DNA from: Pelagimonas sp.
Lineage (GTDB): Bacteria; Pseudomonadota; Alphaproteobacteria; Rhodobacterales; Rhodobacteraceae
DNA length: 64,000 bases
Direction of reading: 5' to 3'
Assembly: GCA_025210345.1 (NCBI GenBank)
Contig: JAOARX010000031.1
Coordinates: 1-64,000, forward strand
The notes under the pieces are model-generated. The model saw nothing but the letters and a program-made list of their open reading frames with translations, was not told the origin of the DNA and did no database searches. How positions within the stretch are numbered: position 1 is the first letter of the stretch; each line of letters opens with the position of its first letter. Positions 54,424 through 64,000 of the stretch are shown piece by piece. Both the position numbers and the translations under genes were made by a program.

Positions 54424-56310
54424 ATGAACACGCCGTCCCCCCATATAGGCGCAGATGTGCGCCCAGTGATCCGTCAACTTGACGATGCCGCCATCAACCG
54501 GATCGCCGCCGGTGAAGTGGTCGAACGCCCCGCGTCCGCCGTCAAGGAACTGGTGGAAAATGCCATTGATGCGGGGGCGCGGCGTGTGGGCATCGAAATC
54601 GCTGATGGGGGCAAGACCCTGATCCGCGTGCGCGATGACGGCTGTGGCATGAGCGCCGAAGAGCTGCCGCTGGCGCTGTCGCGTCATGCGACCTCGAAAA
54701 TTGATGGCACGGATCTTCTGGATATCCACTCGTTCGGGTTCCGGGGCGAGGCCCTGCCGAGCCTCGGGGCGGTTGGGCGCCTGACGATTCAAAGCCGTGC
54801 TAAAGGGTTTGATGCCTGCGAATTGTCCGTCGAAGGGGGGCAGAAATCCGCGATCAAACCCTGCGCGCTAAGCGGCGGGACCGTGGTCACGCTGCGCGAT
54901 TTGTTTTTTGCCACGCCCGCGCGGTTGAAATTCCTGCGCTCTGACCGGGCCGAGATGATGGCCATTTCAGATGTGATCAAACGGCTGGCCATGGCAGAGC
55001 CCTCGGTCGGGTTTACCCTGCGCGATGTGTCTGGGGGCGGGGATCGGGTGACGTTTCGTGTCGACCCGGAAACCGGCGATTTGTTTGATGCGCTGCGGGG
55101 GCGTTTGGGCCGGGTCATGGGCAATGAGTTTGTCGAAAACGCGCTTCCCATTGATGCAGAGCGCGAGGGGTTTCGTCTGACCGGCTATGCGGCGCTGCCC
55201 ACCTATTCGCGTGGCACGGCGGTGGCACAGCATCTGTTTGTGAACGGACGCCCCGTGCGTGACAAGATGCTGATCGGCGCGCTGCGTGGTGCCTATCACG
55301 ACTTTCTGTCGCGCGAACGGCACCCCGCGGTTGCGCTGTTTGTCGATTGCGATCCGCATAAGGTGGATGTGAACGTCCATCCCGCGAAGTCCGAAGTGCG
55401 GTTTCGCGATCCCGGTCTGGTGCGCGGCCTGATCGTATCGTCGCTGCGTCATGCGCTGAGCGAGGCAGGGCACCGCGCGTCCAGCACCGTGGCCACGGCG
55501 ACCCTGGATGCAATGCGCCCCGAGGCCCCGCTGGGCCGCGCGTCCGACGTGATGACAGGCGCCCCGCGGGTGTATCAGATGGACCGCCCCAGCCTTGGGG
55601 CGCGGCAGGCCTCTTACATGTCTCAGGCCCCGATGCCCGCGCCCGAGCCGGGTTTTGCCGATCTGGGACAGGCCTATTCGGGTCGCGTGGTTGAACCGAT
55701 TGACGAAACGCCGGACCAAAGCCCGACCGAGCTTCCCCTTGGGGCGGCGCGCGGGCAGGTGCATGAGAATTACATCATCGCCCAGACCGAAACCGGCATA
55801 GTGATTGTCGATCAACACGCCGCGCACGAACGACTGGTCTATGAGAAACTCAAAGGCCAGATGGCGGAAAACGGGGTGGCGGCGCAGGCGCTTTTGATCC
55901 CCGAGATCGTGGAACTGTCCGCCGATGATCTGGCGCGTATTTTGGCGATAACCGATGATCTGGCGCAGATGGGGTTCGGGATCGAACCCTTTGGCGGCAG
56001 CGCGCTGGCCGTGCGCGAAACCCCCGCGATCCTGGGCGAAGTCAACGCCACCGCGCTGATCCAGGACATATTGGACGAATTGTCCGACATAGGCTCAAGC
56101 CAATTGGTGCGCGAAAAGATCGAAGCAATCCTAAGCCGTGTCGCCTGTCACGGGTCGATCCGCTCGGGCCGCCGGATGCGCGCCGAAGAGATGAACGCGC
56201 TGCTGCGCGAAATGGAGGCCACGCCACATTCCGGTCAGTGCAACCACGGGCGCCCCACCTATGTGGAGCTCAAGCTTAGTGACATCGAAAGGTTGTTTGG
56301 ACGCACATGA
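54424..56310 (+). CDS. mutL: DNA mismatch repair protein MutL
   Basis: The 628-residue protein has the GHKL ATPase motifs ([35 protein letters not shown]) and the C-terminal endonuclease motif DQHA(x)2E(x)4E at [12 protein letters not shown], plus CHGSIRSG and CNHGRPTY. It is therefore the endonuclease-bearing MutL type, not the E. coli type that relies on MutH. Stop overlaps the rmuC start by 4 bp. Confidence 0.96.
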   Translation: MNTPSPHIGADVRPVIRQLDDAAINRIAAGEVVERPASAVKELVENAIDAGARRVGIEIADGGKTLIRVRDDGCGMSAEELPLALSRHATSKIDGTDLLDIHSFGFRGEALPSLGAVGRLTIQSRAKGFDACELSVEGGQKSAIKPCALSGGTVVTLRDLFFATPARLKFLRSDRAEMMAISDVIKRLAMAEPSVGFTLRDVSGGGDRVTFRVDPETGDLFDALRGRLGRVMGNEFVENALPIDAEREGFRLTGYAALPTYSRGTAVAQHLFVNGRPVRDKMLIGALRGAYHDFLSRERHPAVALFVDCDPHKVDVNVHPAKSEVRFRDPGLVRGLIVSSLRHALSEAGHRASSTVATATLDAMRPEAPLGRASDVMTGAPRVYQMDRPSLGARQASYMSQAPMPAPEPGFADLGQAYSGRVVEPIDETPDQSPTELPLGAARGQVHENYIIAQTETGIVIVDQHAAHERLVYEKLKGQMAENGVAAQALLIPEIVELSADDLARILAITDDLAQMGFGIEPFGGSALAVRETPAILGEVNATALIQDILDELSDIGSSQLVREKIEAILSRVACHGSIRSGRRMRAEEMNALLREMEATPHSGQCNHGRPTYVELKLSDIERLFGRT

Positions 56311-57659
56311 TCCAGATTGGAGACTATAGCATAGATGTGACGGTGCTGGTTCTGGCGGCGGGGGCGGCGCTCTTGGTGATGTTGGTCCTGCTGTTGGTCA
56401 GCCTGCGCCGTGCCGGGCAGACCGCGCACACCGCCGAAACACTGGCCCATGCGCTGACGGATATGTCCGGCCGGGTTGAGCATCTGGCGCATGGTCAGGG
56501 GCAGCTTGAGGGCGGGTTGCATTCCGTGGCCCAGCAACAGACCCAGGCGGCAACGCAGATGACCGTGCTGATGGAGCAACGTCTGGGCGAGGTGCAGTTG
56601 CGCCTGCATGAGGATCTGGCCAAGGTGCAGCGCAACACCGGCGAGAACCTTGCGCATATGCAGCAAAGCCTTGCAGACAATATGGCCGCACAGCAGTTGA
56701 AACTGTCGGAAACGCTGGGTCAGAACCAGATGCGGCTGCAGGAAAACATGGCGGATCTGCAGATGAAGACCGCGCGCAACCTGACCGATATGCAGGAAAA
56801 GATGAACACCGCCCTGACCGGCACGGCAAAAAGCACGGCGACCTCACTGACCGCATTGCAAGAGCGGCTGCAGACAATCGACAAGGCACAGGAAAACATC
56901 ACCAAGCTGTCCGGCGATGTGCTGTCCTTGCAGGATATTCTGTCCAACAAACAGACACGCGGCGCCTTTGGGGAAATTCAGCTGACCGACATTGTCTCCA
57001 AGGCCCTGCCCAAGGACAGCTATAGCCTGCAGGCGACCCTGTCGAACGGCAAACGGGCCGATTGCCTGATCCATCTGCCCAACCCGCCGGGGCCGATCGT
57101 TGTCGATGCGAAGTTCCCGCTTGAGGGCTATGAAGCCCTGCGCGTCGCGCAGACCGATGCGCAGGTGCTTGAGGCGGTTCGGCTGCTGAAAACTTCGGTG
57201 CGCAAACATATCAAGGACATCTCCGAAAAATACATCATCGAAGGGGAAACCGCCGATGGCGCGCTGATGTTCCTGCCCTCCGAGGCGATCTATGCCGAAT
57301 TGCATGCCAATTTCCCCGAGATCGTGCGCGAAGGCTTTAATGCGCGGGTGTGGATCGTATCCCCCACCACCTGTATGGCGACGCTGAACACCATGCGGGC
57401 CATTCTGAAAGATGCCCGGATGCGCGAACAGGCCGGGGCCATCCGCAAAGAGCTGCACCTGCTGTCCGCAGATGTTGAACGGCTGGGGACACGGGTCAAC
57501 AATCTGGACCGGCATTTTGGTCAGGCCTCAAAAGATATCGAAGAAATCAAAATTTCTGCCGATAAGGCTGGTAAACGCGCGCGGCGTCTGGATAACTTTG
57601 ATTTTGAAGAACTGGCCGAAGACACAGGCCAGCCCCAACTGGTGAAACCCGGAGAATAG
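56307..57659 (+). CDS. rmuC: DNA recombination protein RmuC
   Basis: The 450-residue protein has an N-terminal membrane anchor ([21 protein letters not shown]), a long coiled coil (about 40-205) and the RmuC nuclease-like domain ([45 protein letters not shown]). RmuC limits inversions at short inverted repeats in E. coli. Coupled to mutL by a 4-bp overlap, a sensible repair pair. Confidence 0.93.
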   Translation: MIQIGDYSIDVTVLVLAAGAALLVMLVLLLVSLRRAGQTAHTAETLAHALTDMSGRVEHLAHGQGQLEGGLHSVAQQQTQAATQMTVLMEQRLGEVQLRLHEDLAKVQRNTGENLAHMQQSLADNMAAQQLKLSETLGQNQMRLQENMADLQMKTARNLTDMQEKMNTALTGTAKSTATSLTALQERLQTIDKAQENITKLSGDVLSLQDILSNKQTRGAFGEIQLTDIVSKALPKDSYSLQATLSNGKRADCLIHLPNPPGPIVVDAKFPLEGYEALRVAQTDAQVLEAVRLLKTSVRKHIKDISEKYIIEGETADGALMFLPSEAIYAELHANFPEIVREGFNARVWIVSPTTCMATLNTMRAILKDARMREQAGAIRKELHLLSADVERLGTRVNNLDRHFGQASKDIEEIKISADKAGKRARRLDNFDFEELAEDTGQPQLVKPGE

Positions 57660-57661
57660 AC

Positions 57662-58606
57662 ATGACTTTTGCCCCCAAGGTTCTGAGTGACGACGCGCTT
57701 AAGGATCTGGGGCTAAGCCAGGATGACATTGTTCAGGCGATTTCCAAGACGATTTTGAACAAGGCGGCGGGGCGTCTGAGGGTCACTCCGAAATCGGTGA
57801 TTCAACCCGGTGACGGGCGTTATATGATGACCACGCTGGCCACCGGCGAAGCGCCGGATCTGACGGTGGTCAAAGCGGTGACGGTCTGTCCCGAAAACCC
57901 GTTACGGGGTTTGCCGTCGATCACCGGGGCGATCATGGTTCTGGATGCGCAGACCGGCGAATGTCTGGCCTTGATGGATGCAGAGTGGATCACCGGTGTG
58001 CGCACGGCAGGCCTGTCGGCGGTGGCGGCTGGGGCCTTGGCCGATCCGAATTCACGGGTGATGAGCTTTGTGGGGTGTGGTGTCCAGGCGCGCTCGCATC
58101 TTGAGATGTTCGCGGGTCTCTATCCTTTGACGACGATCCGCGCCTTTGGCAGGGGGCAGGCCAATATCGACCGGCTGTGCAAGATGGCCGAGGACATGGG
58201 ATTGCAGGCCGAGGTGGCCAAGACGCCTGAGGCCGCGCTTGAGGGGGCGGATATTGTGGTGTCCTCCATCCCGATCACCTACGCCGGTGAGCCCTATCTG
58301 GACGCGCGCCTTATGAAGCCCGGGTCCATGGCCATCATCACCGATGCCTGCAAGCCGTGGATAGCCGACGGTCTTAACGCCTTTGAAACCATCGCTGTCG
58401 ATGATCGCGAGCAAGAAGAAAGCATGCCAAATCCCATGGTCCCCCCCGCGCGGATCACTGCGGATCTGGCCGAGATGCTGGATCAGGGAGTCACGCTTGC
58501 CAATGGGCCACGCGCCTTCATGTTTCGGGGAATCGCTGCGGGTGACTATGCCCTGGCAGCAGGTCTTTGGCAGGCCATCTCTGAACATTCAGGATCGGGA
58601 AAGTAA
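57662..58606 (+). CDS. Ornithine cyclodeaminase/mu-crystallin family protein
   Basis: The 314-residue protein has the OCD fold (MSFVGCGVQARSHLEMFAGL Rossmann segment, GIRTAG-like VRTAGLSAVAAGAL, IVVSSIPITY). It is shorter than and distant from the true ornithine cyclodeaminase at 9147, and lacks that enzyme's GGDCPGKTEL segment; substrates in this family include alanine, lysine-derived imines and others. It starts 2 bp after rmuC. Terminator follows 4 bp past the stop. Confidence 0.85.
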   Translation: MTFAPKVLSDDALKDLGLSQDDIVQAISKTILNKAAGRLRVTPKSVIQPGDGRYMMTTLATGEAPDLTVVKAVTVCPENPLRGLPSITGAIMVLDAQTGECLALMDAEWITGVRTAGLSAVAAGALADPNSRVMSFVGCGVQARSHLEMFAGLYPLTTIRAFGRGQANIDRLCKMAEDMGLQAEVAKTPEAALEGADIVVSSIPITYAGEPYLDARLMKPGSMAIITDACKPWIADGLNAFETIAVDDREQEESMPNPMVPPARITADLAEMLDQGVTLANGPRAFMFRGIAAGDYALAAGLWQAISEHSGSGK

Positions 58607-58610
58607 TTTC

Positions 58611-58645
58611 CTTTCACCAGATTACGGTGAAAGAGATTATTGTTT
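58611..58645 (+). terminator. Terminator after the OCD-family gene
   Basis: CTTTCACC (58611-58618) pairs with GGTGAAAG (58626-58633) around a 7-base loop; a T-containing tail (TTATTGTTTAAT) follows. It starts 4 bp after the stop codon. The tail is not a pure T-run. Confidence 0.65.
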
Positions 58646-58661
58646 AATATTGAACTACCGT

Positions 58662-58678
58662 CATGCGCGTGGCGCATG
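58662..58678. repeat. Perfect short dyad upstream of aceE
   Basis: CATGCGC (58662-58668) and GCGCATG (58672-58678) form a perfect 7-bp inverted repeat around GTG. It lies 190 bp before aceE; a remote operator is possible. Confidence 0.5.
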
Positions 58679-58766
58679 GAGGCTATGCGCTGGCTTGACT
58701 GCCTTAAGGTAAATTGGCTTGATATTACCCAAGTCAGCAAGAAAAGCTTTGGGATGAGCGTGCAGA

Positions 58767-58813
58767 TTGACGTCTCTCCCGCTGAGAACTTAATTGGTTT
58801 AATGCTAAACCAA
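58767..58813 (+). promoter_or_regulatory. Promoter and dyad operator of aceE-aceF-lpd
   Basis: TTGACG (58767-58772), a 17-bp spacer and TTAATT (58790-58795) form a promoter. A perfect 8-bp dyad, TTGGTTTA (58794-58801) and TAAACCAA (58806-58813), overlaps the -10 box and expected start site. Its half-sites AATTGGT and ACCAA match those of the E. coli PdhR site, but the centre is wider (10 against 3 bases). aceE begins at 58852. Confidence 0.6.
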
Positions 58814-58851
58814 AAATTCAACACCGCATCTGCGGCTAGGGAAGAGGGCCT

Positions 58852-61509
58852 ATGACGAACAAAGCTCATGACATCGACCCGGTGGAAAGCCAGGAATGGC
58901 AAGAAGCCGTAGAGGACGTGATCGAACGCGATGGTGCGGATCGGGCGCATTTCCTGTTGGACAAAGCCGTCCAGCGGGCACGCGCGGCGGGGGCCAAGCT
59001 GCCGTTTTCCGCGACCACACCGTATCAGAACACGATTTCACCCGACGACGAAGTGCCGATGCCGGGCGATTCCGAAATGGAATGGCGTATCCGGACGATC
59101 AACCGCTGGAACGCGATGGCGACCGTGGTCAAACGCAACAAGGTCAGCAGCGAATATGGTGGGCACATCGCATCCTTTGCCTCGTCAGCAGCCCTGTATG
59201 ACGTGGGTTTGAACCACTTCTGGCGTTCAAAATCCGCGATCCACGGTGGGGATCTGGTGTTTTTCCAGGGTCATGTGATCCCCGGTATCTATGCGCGCTC
59301 TTTCATGGAAGGGCGTCTGAGCGAGGAAGACCTGAAAAACTTCCGCTCTGAGGTCGATGGCAAGGGGCTGTCGTCTTATCCGCACCCCTGGTTGATGCCC
59401 GATTACTGGCAGTTCCCCACTGTTTCGATGGGTCTGGGCCCGCTGATGGCGATCTATCAGGCGCGGTTCATGAAATACATGCACAACCGCGGCCACATCG
59501 ACATGGGCGACCGCAAGGTCTGGGCCTTTCTTGGTGACGGTGAAATGGACGAACCCGAATCGCTGGGCGCGATCCATCTGGCGGCGCGTGAGGGGCTTGA
59601 TAACCTGATCTTCGTGGTGAACTGCAACCTGCAACGCCTTGATGGGCCTGTGCGCGGCAACTCGAAAATCGTGCAAGAGCTCGAGGGCAACTTCCGCGGG
59701 TCGGGCTGGGATGTGATCAAGCTGCTTTGGGGCAAAGGCTGGGACGGTCTGCTGGAAAAGGACACCAGCGGCAAGCTGCGTCAATTGATGGATGAAACCA
59801 TCGACGGCGATTACCAGACCTTTAAGTCCAAGGATGGCGCCTATATCCGCGAACATTTCTTTGGCAAATATCCGGAAACCGCCGAGCTGGTGAAGGATTG
59901 GACCGATGATCAGATCTGGGCGCTGCGTCGGGGCGGGCATGATCCCAAAAAGGTCTATAACGCCTTCAAACGCGCAACCGAAGCCAAGGGTCAACCAACG
60001 GTTCTGTTGGTCAAAACGGTCAAGGGCTATGGCATGGGGTCCGCTGGCGAAGGCCAGAACACCACCCACCAGCAAAAGAAAATGCAGCTGGATCAGCTCA
60101 AGGATATGCGCGATCGGTTCAAGATCCCGGTCACCGATGAAGAGCTGGAAAAGGACATCCCCTTTGTCAGTCTGAATAACGCGCAAAAGGCCTATCTGGC
60201 CGAGCGTCGTCGCGAACTTGGTGGATCGTTCCCCGTGCGTCACCACGATGTGCCCCCGATGGAGATCCCGCCACTGACCACCTTCAAAGCGCAGCTGGAA
60301 AGCACGGGCGAGCGTGAAATTTCAACCACCATGGCCTTTGTCCGCATCCTGACCACGTTGCTGCGTGATAAGAAGATCGGCAAACAGGTGGTGCCGATTG
60401 TACCGGATGAAAGCCGCACCTTTGGCATGGAAGGGCTGTTCCGTTCGGTCGGGATTTATAACCCCAAGGGGCAGCAATACACGCCCGAAGATGCCGACCA
60501 GATGATGTATTACCGCGAGACCGAGAACGGTCAGGTGCTGCAAGAGGGCATCAACGAAGCGGGCGCCATGGCCGATTGGATCGCGGCGGCGACGTCGTAT
60601 TCCAATCACGGCGTGCCCATGATCCCCTTCTACATCTATTATTCGATGTTCGGCTTTCAGCGGATCGGTGATCTGGCCTGGGCGGCGGGCGACAGCCGGG
60701 CGCGCGGCTTTATGCTGGGTGGCACCGCCGGGCGCACGACGCTGAACGGCGAAGGTCTGCAGCACGAAGATGGTCACAGCCATATCCTTGCGGGCACCAT
60801 TCCCAATTGCATCAGCTATGATCCGACCTTCAGCTATGAGGTCGCAGTGCTGGTCCAGCATGGCATGAAGCGGATGTATCAAGATCAGGAAGACGTCTAT
60901 TTCTACCTGACCCTGATGAACGAAAACTACAGCCATCCGGCGATGCCGATGGGCGCCGAAGAGGGCATCATCAAGGGCCTCTACCGCATGTCGAAAACCC
61001 CGCGTCCGGGGAAAAAGCATGTGAACCTGATGGGGTCGGGCACCATTTTGGTGCAGGCAATCAAGGCGGCCGAGATGCTCAAGCAGGACTTTGGCGTGAC
61101 ATCGGACATCTGGTCGGCGACCTCGTTCAACGAATTGGCCCGCGACTGTCAGGATGTGGCGCGCCACAACCGTCTGAACCCGCTGGATGAGCCCAAGACG
61201 TCCTATGTGGCTCAGCTGCTTGATGGGGTCAAAGGTCCGGTCATCGCGGCCACCGACTATATGAAGAACTACGCTGAGCAAATCCGCAGCTGTGTGCCGG
61301 GGCGTTTCACGGTTCTGGGCACAGATGGCTATGGCCGCTCAGATAGCCGGGTCAACCTGCGCCGTTTCTTTGAGGTGGACGCAAACCACATCGCGGCGGC
61401 GGCCATGGTGGATCTGTATCGCGAAGGTGCGGTGTCCAAGAAGGATCTCGAAAGCGCGCTTAGCAAATACGACATTGACGGCAACAAGCCGAACCCGCGT
61501 CTGGTTTGA
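58852..61509 (+). CDS. aceE: Pyruvate dehydrogenase E1 component, homodimeric type
   Basis: The 885-residue enzyme decarboxylates pyruvate with thiamine diphosphate and acetylates the lipoyl group of AceF. It is the homodimeric (AceE) form: GGHIASFASSAALYDVGLNHFWR, HPWLMPDYWQFPTVSMGLGP, the ThDP motif FLGDGEMDEPESLGA ... NCNLQRLDG, and GTAGRTTLNGEGLQHEDGHSH. Ribosome-binding site AGAGGG precedes the ATG. Many alphaproteobacteria use the two-gene E1 alpha/beta instead. First gene of the aceE-aceF-lpd operon. Confidence 0.96.
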   Translation: MTNKAHDIDPVESQEWQEAVEDVIERDGADRAHFLLDKAVQRARAAGAKLPFSATTPYQNTISPDDEVPMPGDSEMEWRIRTINRWNAMATVVKRNKVSSEYGGHIASFASSAALYDVGLNHFWRSKSAIHGGDLVFFQGHVIPGIYARSFMEGRLSEEDLKNFRSEVDGKGLSSYPHPWLMPDYWQFPTVSMGLGPLMAIYQARFMKYMHNRGHIDMGDRKVWAFLGDGEMDEPESLGAIHLAAREGLDNLIFVVNCNLQRLDGPVRGNSKIVQELEGNFRGSGWDVIKLLWGKGWDGLLEKDTSGKLRQLMDETIDGDYQTFKSKDGAYIREHFFGKYPETAELVKDWTDDQIWALRRGGHDPKKVYNAFKRATEAKGQPTVLLVKTVKGYGMGSAGEGQNTTHQQKKMQLDQLKDMRDRFKIPVTDEELEKDIPFVSLNNAQKAYLAERRRELGGSFPVRHHDVPPMEIPPLTTFKAQLESTGEREISTTMAFVRILTTLLRDKKIGKQVVPIVPDESRTFGMEGLFRSVGIYNPKGQQYTPEDADQMMYYRETENGQVLQEGINEAGAMADWIAAATSYSNHGVPMIPFYIYYSMFGFQRIGDLAWAAGDSRARGFMLGGTAGRTTLNGEGLQHEDGHSHILAGTIPNCISYDPTFSYEVAVLVQHGMKRMYQDQEDVYFYLTLMNENYSHPAMPMGAEEGIIKGLYRMSKTPRPGKKHVNLMGSGTILVQAIKAAEMLKQDFGVTSDIWSATSFNELARDCQDVARHNRLNPLDEPKTSYVAQLLDGVKGPVIAATDYMKNYAEQIRSCVPGRFTVLGTDGYGRSDSRVNLRRFFEVDANHIAAAAMVDLYREGAVSKKDLESALSKYDIDGNKPNPRLV

Positions 61510-61530
61510 TCGCGGATTGGAGGACAGATT

Positions 61531-62784
61531 ATGACAATCGAAGTACAAGTTCCCGATATCGGCGATTTCAAAGATGTGCCGGTGGTGACCATTCTGGTCA
61601 GTGTGGGCGATGATGTTGGCCTGGAAGATCCCTTGATCGAAGTGGAAAGCGACAAGGCAACCATGGAAGTCCCGTCGCCCGTTGCAGGCAAGATCACCGA
61701 GATCCTGGTGTCCGAGGGTGACAAGGTGTCAGAGGGCTCATTGATCCTGAAGATCGAAGGCGAAGCCGCGGCCAGCGCCCCGGCTTCGACACCCGCCACC
61801 CCGGCAACCGCGCCCGCTGCCACGACGCCTGCGCCGGCGGTCGCCCCAGCGCCGACCCCGGTCATGGATGCGGGCTTTTCCAAGGTCCATGCGTCACCTT
61901 CGGTACGTGCCTTCGCCCGCCGGGTTGAGGTTGATTTGAACAAGGTGAACGGTTCGGGCCGCAAGGGCCGTATCCTGCGTGAAGATGTTGAAAAGGCCTT
62001 GAAATCCGCCTCTCTGGCGGCAGGCGCAGCCCCCGTTGCGGGCGGGATGGGCATCCCGCCGATCCCGGCGGTGGACTTTTCGAAGTTCGGACCTGTCGAA
62101 GATGTGGAAATGCCCCGGATCAAAAAGCTGTCCGGTCCTGCGTTGCACCGGTCGTGGCTGAACATCCCGCATGTCACTCATAATGACGAAGCGGATATCA
62201 CCGATCTGGACAAATACCGCAAAGAGATGGACACGATGGCCAAGGAAGAGGGTTATCGCGTGACGCTGTTGTCCTTTGTGATCAAGGCGTCGGTCAACGC
62301 GCTGAAACAGCATTGGGAAGTGAATTCGTCGATCCATCCTGATGGCGATAAGCTGATCAAAAAGGACTATTACAACATCGGTTTTGCCGCAGACACGCCC
62401 AACGGTCTGGTTGTGCCTGTGATCAAAGACGCCGATCGCAAAGGCATCGTGGAAATCTCCAAGGATCTGATGGATCTCTCGGCCAAGGCCCGCGCGGGTG
62501 AGCTCAAGTCCGGCGATATGCAGGGTGCGACCTTTACCATTTCGTCGCTGGGTGGCATTGGCGGGACATCGTTCACCCCCATCGTGAACGCCCCCGAGGT
62601 GGCCATCCTTGGCCTGACCCGCTCGAAAATGGTGCCCGTGTGGAATGGCGAAGAGTTCGTGCCGCGCCTGATGCAGCCGCTGTCGCTGTCTTACGATCAC
62701 CGCGCCATCGACGGAGCCTTGGCCGCACGCTTTTGCGTGACGCTCAAGACCCTGCTGGGCGATATGCGCAAGTTGATGTGGTGA
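61531..62784 (+). CDS. aceF: Dihydrolipoamide acetyltransferase (E2)
   Basis: The 417-residue protein has one N-terminal lipoyl domain with the modified lysine in ESDKATMEV (K42), an Ala/Pro linker (about 85-115), an E3/E1-binding domain (about 118-155: SPSVRAFARRVEVDLNKV) and the catalytic domain with the DHRAIDGA motif (histidine near 390). It transfers acetyl groups to CoA. It follows aceE by 21 bp. Confidence 0.95.
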   Translation: MTIEVQVPDIGDFKDVPVVTILVSVGDDVGLEDPLIEVESDKATMEVPSPVAGKITEILVSEGDKVSEGSLILKIEGEAAASAPASTPATPATAPAATTPAPAVAPAPTPVMDAGFSKVHASPSVRAFARRVEVDLNKVNGSGRKGRILREDVEKALKSASLAAGAAPVAGGMGIPPIPAVDFSKFGPVEDVEMPRIKKLSGPALHRSWLNIPHVTHNDEADITDLDKYRKEMDTMAKEEGYRVTLLSFVIKASVNALKQHWEVNSSIHPDGDKLIKKDYYNIGFAADTPNGLVVPVIKDADRKGIVEISKDLMDLSAKARAGELKSGDMQGATFTISSLGGIGGTSFTPIVNAPEVAILGLTRSKMVPVWNGEEFVPRLMQPLSLSYDHRAIDGALAARFCVTLKTLLGDMRKLMW

Positions 62785-62794
62785 GGGGCTGATC

Positions 62795-64000
62795 ATGGAA
62801 ATTCAAGTACCTGATATCGGTGAGTTTACCGACGTTCCCGTGGTCACGGTTCTGGTTTCGGTCGGCGATGAGGTCGCTGCCGAAGACCCGCTGATCGAGA
62901 TCGAAAGCGACAAGGCCACAATGGAAGTGCCTTCACCAGCGGCTGGCAAAGTGACCGAAATCCTCGTGTCAGAGGGTGATAAGGTCTCGATGGGCACGCC
63001 GATCATCCGCCTGGAAGGGGCGGGCGCGTCTGAGGCGGCCATCCAGACCGCCCCATCCGCGGCGGATGCGGCCCCGGCCGCTCCGCAGGCTGTCGCCGCA
63101 ACCGGCAGTGCCACGGGCCCCGGTGATGTGCATGCCGAGGTTGTTGTTCTGGGCTCGGGCCCGGGCGGGTATACAGCGGCCTTCCGGGCCGCAGACCTGG
63201 GCAAAAACGTTGTCCTGATCGAGGCCAACAGTACCCTGGGTGGCGTTTGCCTGAACGTGGGCTGTATCCCGTCCAAGGCTCTGTTGCATGTCGCCAAAGT
63301 TATCACCGAGGCCGAAGAAATGTCGGCGCATGGTGTGACCTTTGCCAAGCCGCAAATCGATCTGGATGAGCTGCGCGATTTCAAGGATAGCGTGGTTGGC
63401 AAGCTGACCGGCGGCCTTGATGGTCTGTCCAAAGCGCGCAAGGTACAGGTCGTGCGCGGCTATGGGCGCTTTTCCGGCCCCAATATGATCGAGGTCACGG
63501 GGGACGATGGTCTGACCACCGTGTCCTTTGATCAATGTATCATCGCCGCTGGCTCGGAGCCCGTTGCCCTGCCCTTTATCCCGCATGATGACCCGCGTGT
63601 GATTGACAGCACCGGTGCGCTCGAGCTGTTGGACGTGCCCGAACGCATGCTGGTGCTGGGCGGTGGGATCATCGGGCTGGAAATGGCGACGGTCTACGAT
63701 GCGCTGGGGTCCAAGATCACGGTGGTTGAACTGATGGACCAGATCATTCCGGGCGCGGATAAAGACATCGTCAAACCGCTCATGACCCGCATCAAGGGGC
63801 GGTATGAAAACATCCATCTCAAAACCAAGGTCACCGCGGTTGAGGCCAAGGATGACGGGCTGCATGTGACCTTTGAGGATGACAAGGGCGACAGCTTTGG
63901 TGACGTCTTTGACAAGGTCCTTGTTGCGGTGGGGCGTAAGCCCAACGGCAAGGTGATTGATGCGGAAAAAGCAGGCGTTGCCGTGGATGATCGCGGCTTT
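62795..64000 (+). CDS. lpdA: Dihydrolipoamide dehydrogenase (E3) with lipoyl domain, cut by window end
   Basis: 402 codons are visible and the frame is open at the edge. Residues 1-75 are a lipoyl domain (lysine K40 in ESDKATMEV) nearly identical in style to that of AceF, followed by an Ala-rich linker (80-110). The flavoprotein part has the FAD motif LGSGPGGYTAAFRAADLG, the redox disulfide GGVCLNVGCIPSK (C152, C157) and the NAD motif LGGGIIGLEMATVY. E3 reoxidises dihydrolipoamide. Lipoyl-bearing E3 is known in some bacterial PDH operons. Starts 10 bp after aceF. Confidence 0.95.
   Translation, partial: MEIQVPDIGEFTDVPVVTVLVSVGDEVAAEDPLIEIESDKATMEVPSPAAGKVTEILVSEGDKVSMGTPIIRLEGAGASEAAIQTAPSAADAAPAAPQAVAATGSATGPGDVHAEVVVLGSGPGGYTAAFRAADLGKNVVLIEANSTLGGVCLNVGCIPSKALLHVAKVITEAEEMSAHGVTFAKPQIDLDELRDFKDSVVGKLTGGLDGLSKARKVQVVRGYGRFSGPNMIEVTGDDGLTTVSFDQCIIAAGSEPVALPFIPHDDPRVIDSTGALELLDVPERMLVLGGGIIGLEMATVYDALGSKITVVELMDQIIPGADKDIVKPLMTRIKGRYENIHLKTKVTAVEAKDDGLHVTFEDDKGDSFGDVFDKVLVAVGRKPNGKVIDAEKAGVAVDDRGF

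Noticed and set aside
57662-58606. Second true ornithine cyclodeaminase
   Set aside because: The protein is shorter and lacks the segment typical of the enzyme at 9147, so only the family is named.
58640-58855. 71-codon ORF upstream of aceE
   Set aside because: It begins with a non-ATG codon inside the terminator tail, lacks a ribosome-binding site and covers the promoter and dyads.

Overview
The window is a high-GC, densely packed chromosomal segment from an alphaproteobacterium, almost certainly a Rhodobacterales (Roseobacter-group) species; the genus cannot be told from the sequence alone. Supporting signs are the hemD / mitofilin-like (Mic60) / HemY cluster, an MbfA-type ferritin-VIT protein, an Er-type formaldehyde pathway (glutathione-dependent dehydrogenase plus S-formylglutathione hydrolase), IalB and DUF3137 proteins, and the gene order tsaD-gpsA-YciI-EVE. 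I see no rRNA, phage, insertion sequence or CRISPR array. Most of the window is core metabolism; accessory-looking parts are short.

Layout. 1-0.5 kb: structured non-coding DNA, a tRNA-Thr(CGT) gene and a second, broken 5' half of the same tRNA. 0.5-4.3 kb (minus): hemD, a Mic60-like membrane protein, a HemY-like TPR protein. 4.3-7.1 kb (plus): tsaD, gpsA, YciI and EVE genes in an overlapping operon. 7.5-10.2 kb: an Lrp-type regulator divergent from arginase and ornithine cyclodeaminase (arginine to proline). 10.2-11.7 kb: glycerol kinase. 11.7-16.3 kb: an exopolysaccharide locus (priming glycosyltransferase behind a long AT-rich leader, a protein-phosphatase-like enzyme, a Wza-like export lipoprotein, a UDP-glucuronate epimerase). 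16.4-20.1 kb: a GntR regulator with its own operator, and a copA-cueR copper operon with a textbook 19-bp-spacer CueR promoter. 20.1-24.0 kb: rlmN, ialB, asparaginase, serB.

24.1-25.4 kb: formaldehyde dehydrogenase behind a stem-loop leader with a tiny ORF. 25.5-30.8 kb: DUF3137 protein, AEC carrier, CPBP protease, accD, folC. 30.8-33.0 kb: an envelope cassette of one cysteine-less rhodanese and two LysM proteins. 33.1-38.3 kb: zapE, an MFS carrier, and a minus-strand run fghA-yaiI-HAD-alpha/beta hydrolase. 38.3-40.3 kb: a TetR regulator, an overlooked 53-residue secreted peptide, a perfect 19-bp palindrome and mbfA (iron handling). 40.5-45.1 kb: ilvD, a lipoprotein, two unknown genes and a DMT transporter. 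45.1-53.0 kb: a polyamine module (potFABC, an amine oxidase, a GntR regulator and a class III aminotransferase) that shares a TTTGATCATAT operator-like sequence. 53.1-58.6 kb: urate oxidase PuuD, mutL, rmuC, an OCD-family protein. 58.6-64.0 kb: pyruvate dehydrogenase aceE-aceF-lpd, the last cut by the window edge.

Functional links: arginine and polyamine nitrogen use, urate oxidation and asparagine hydrolysis point to a nitrogen-scavenging marine-type heterotroph. I found no convincing large new system. The best candidates for new biology are small: the secreted peptide / TetR / palindrome / mbfA locus, the uORF-containing stem-loop upstream of formaldehyde dehydrogenase, the rhodanese-LysM-LysM cassette, and the shared operators of the polyamine module.
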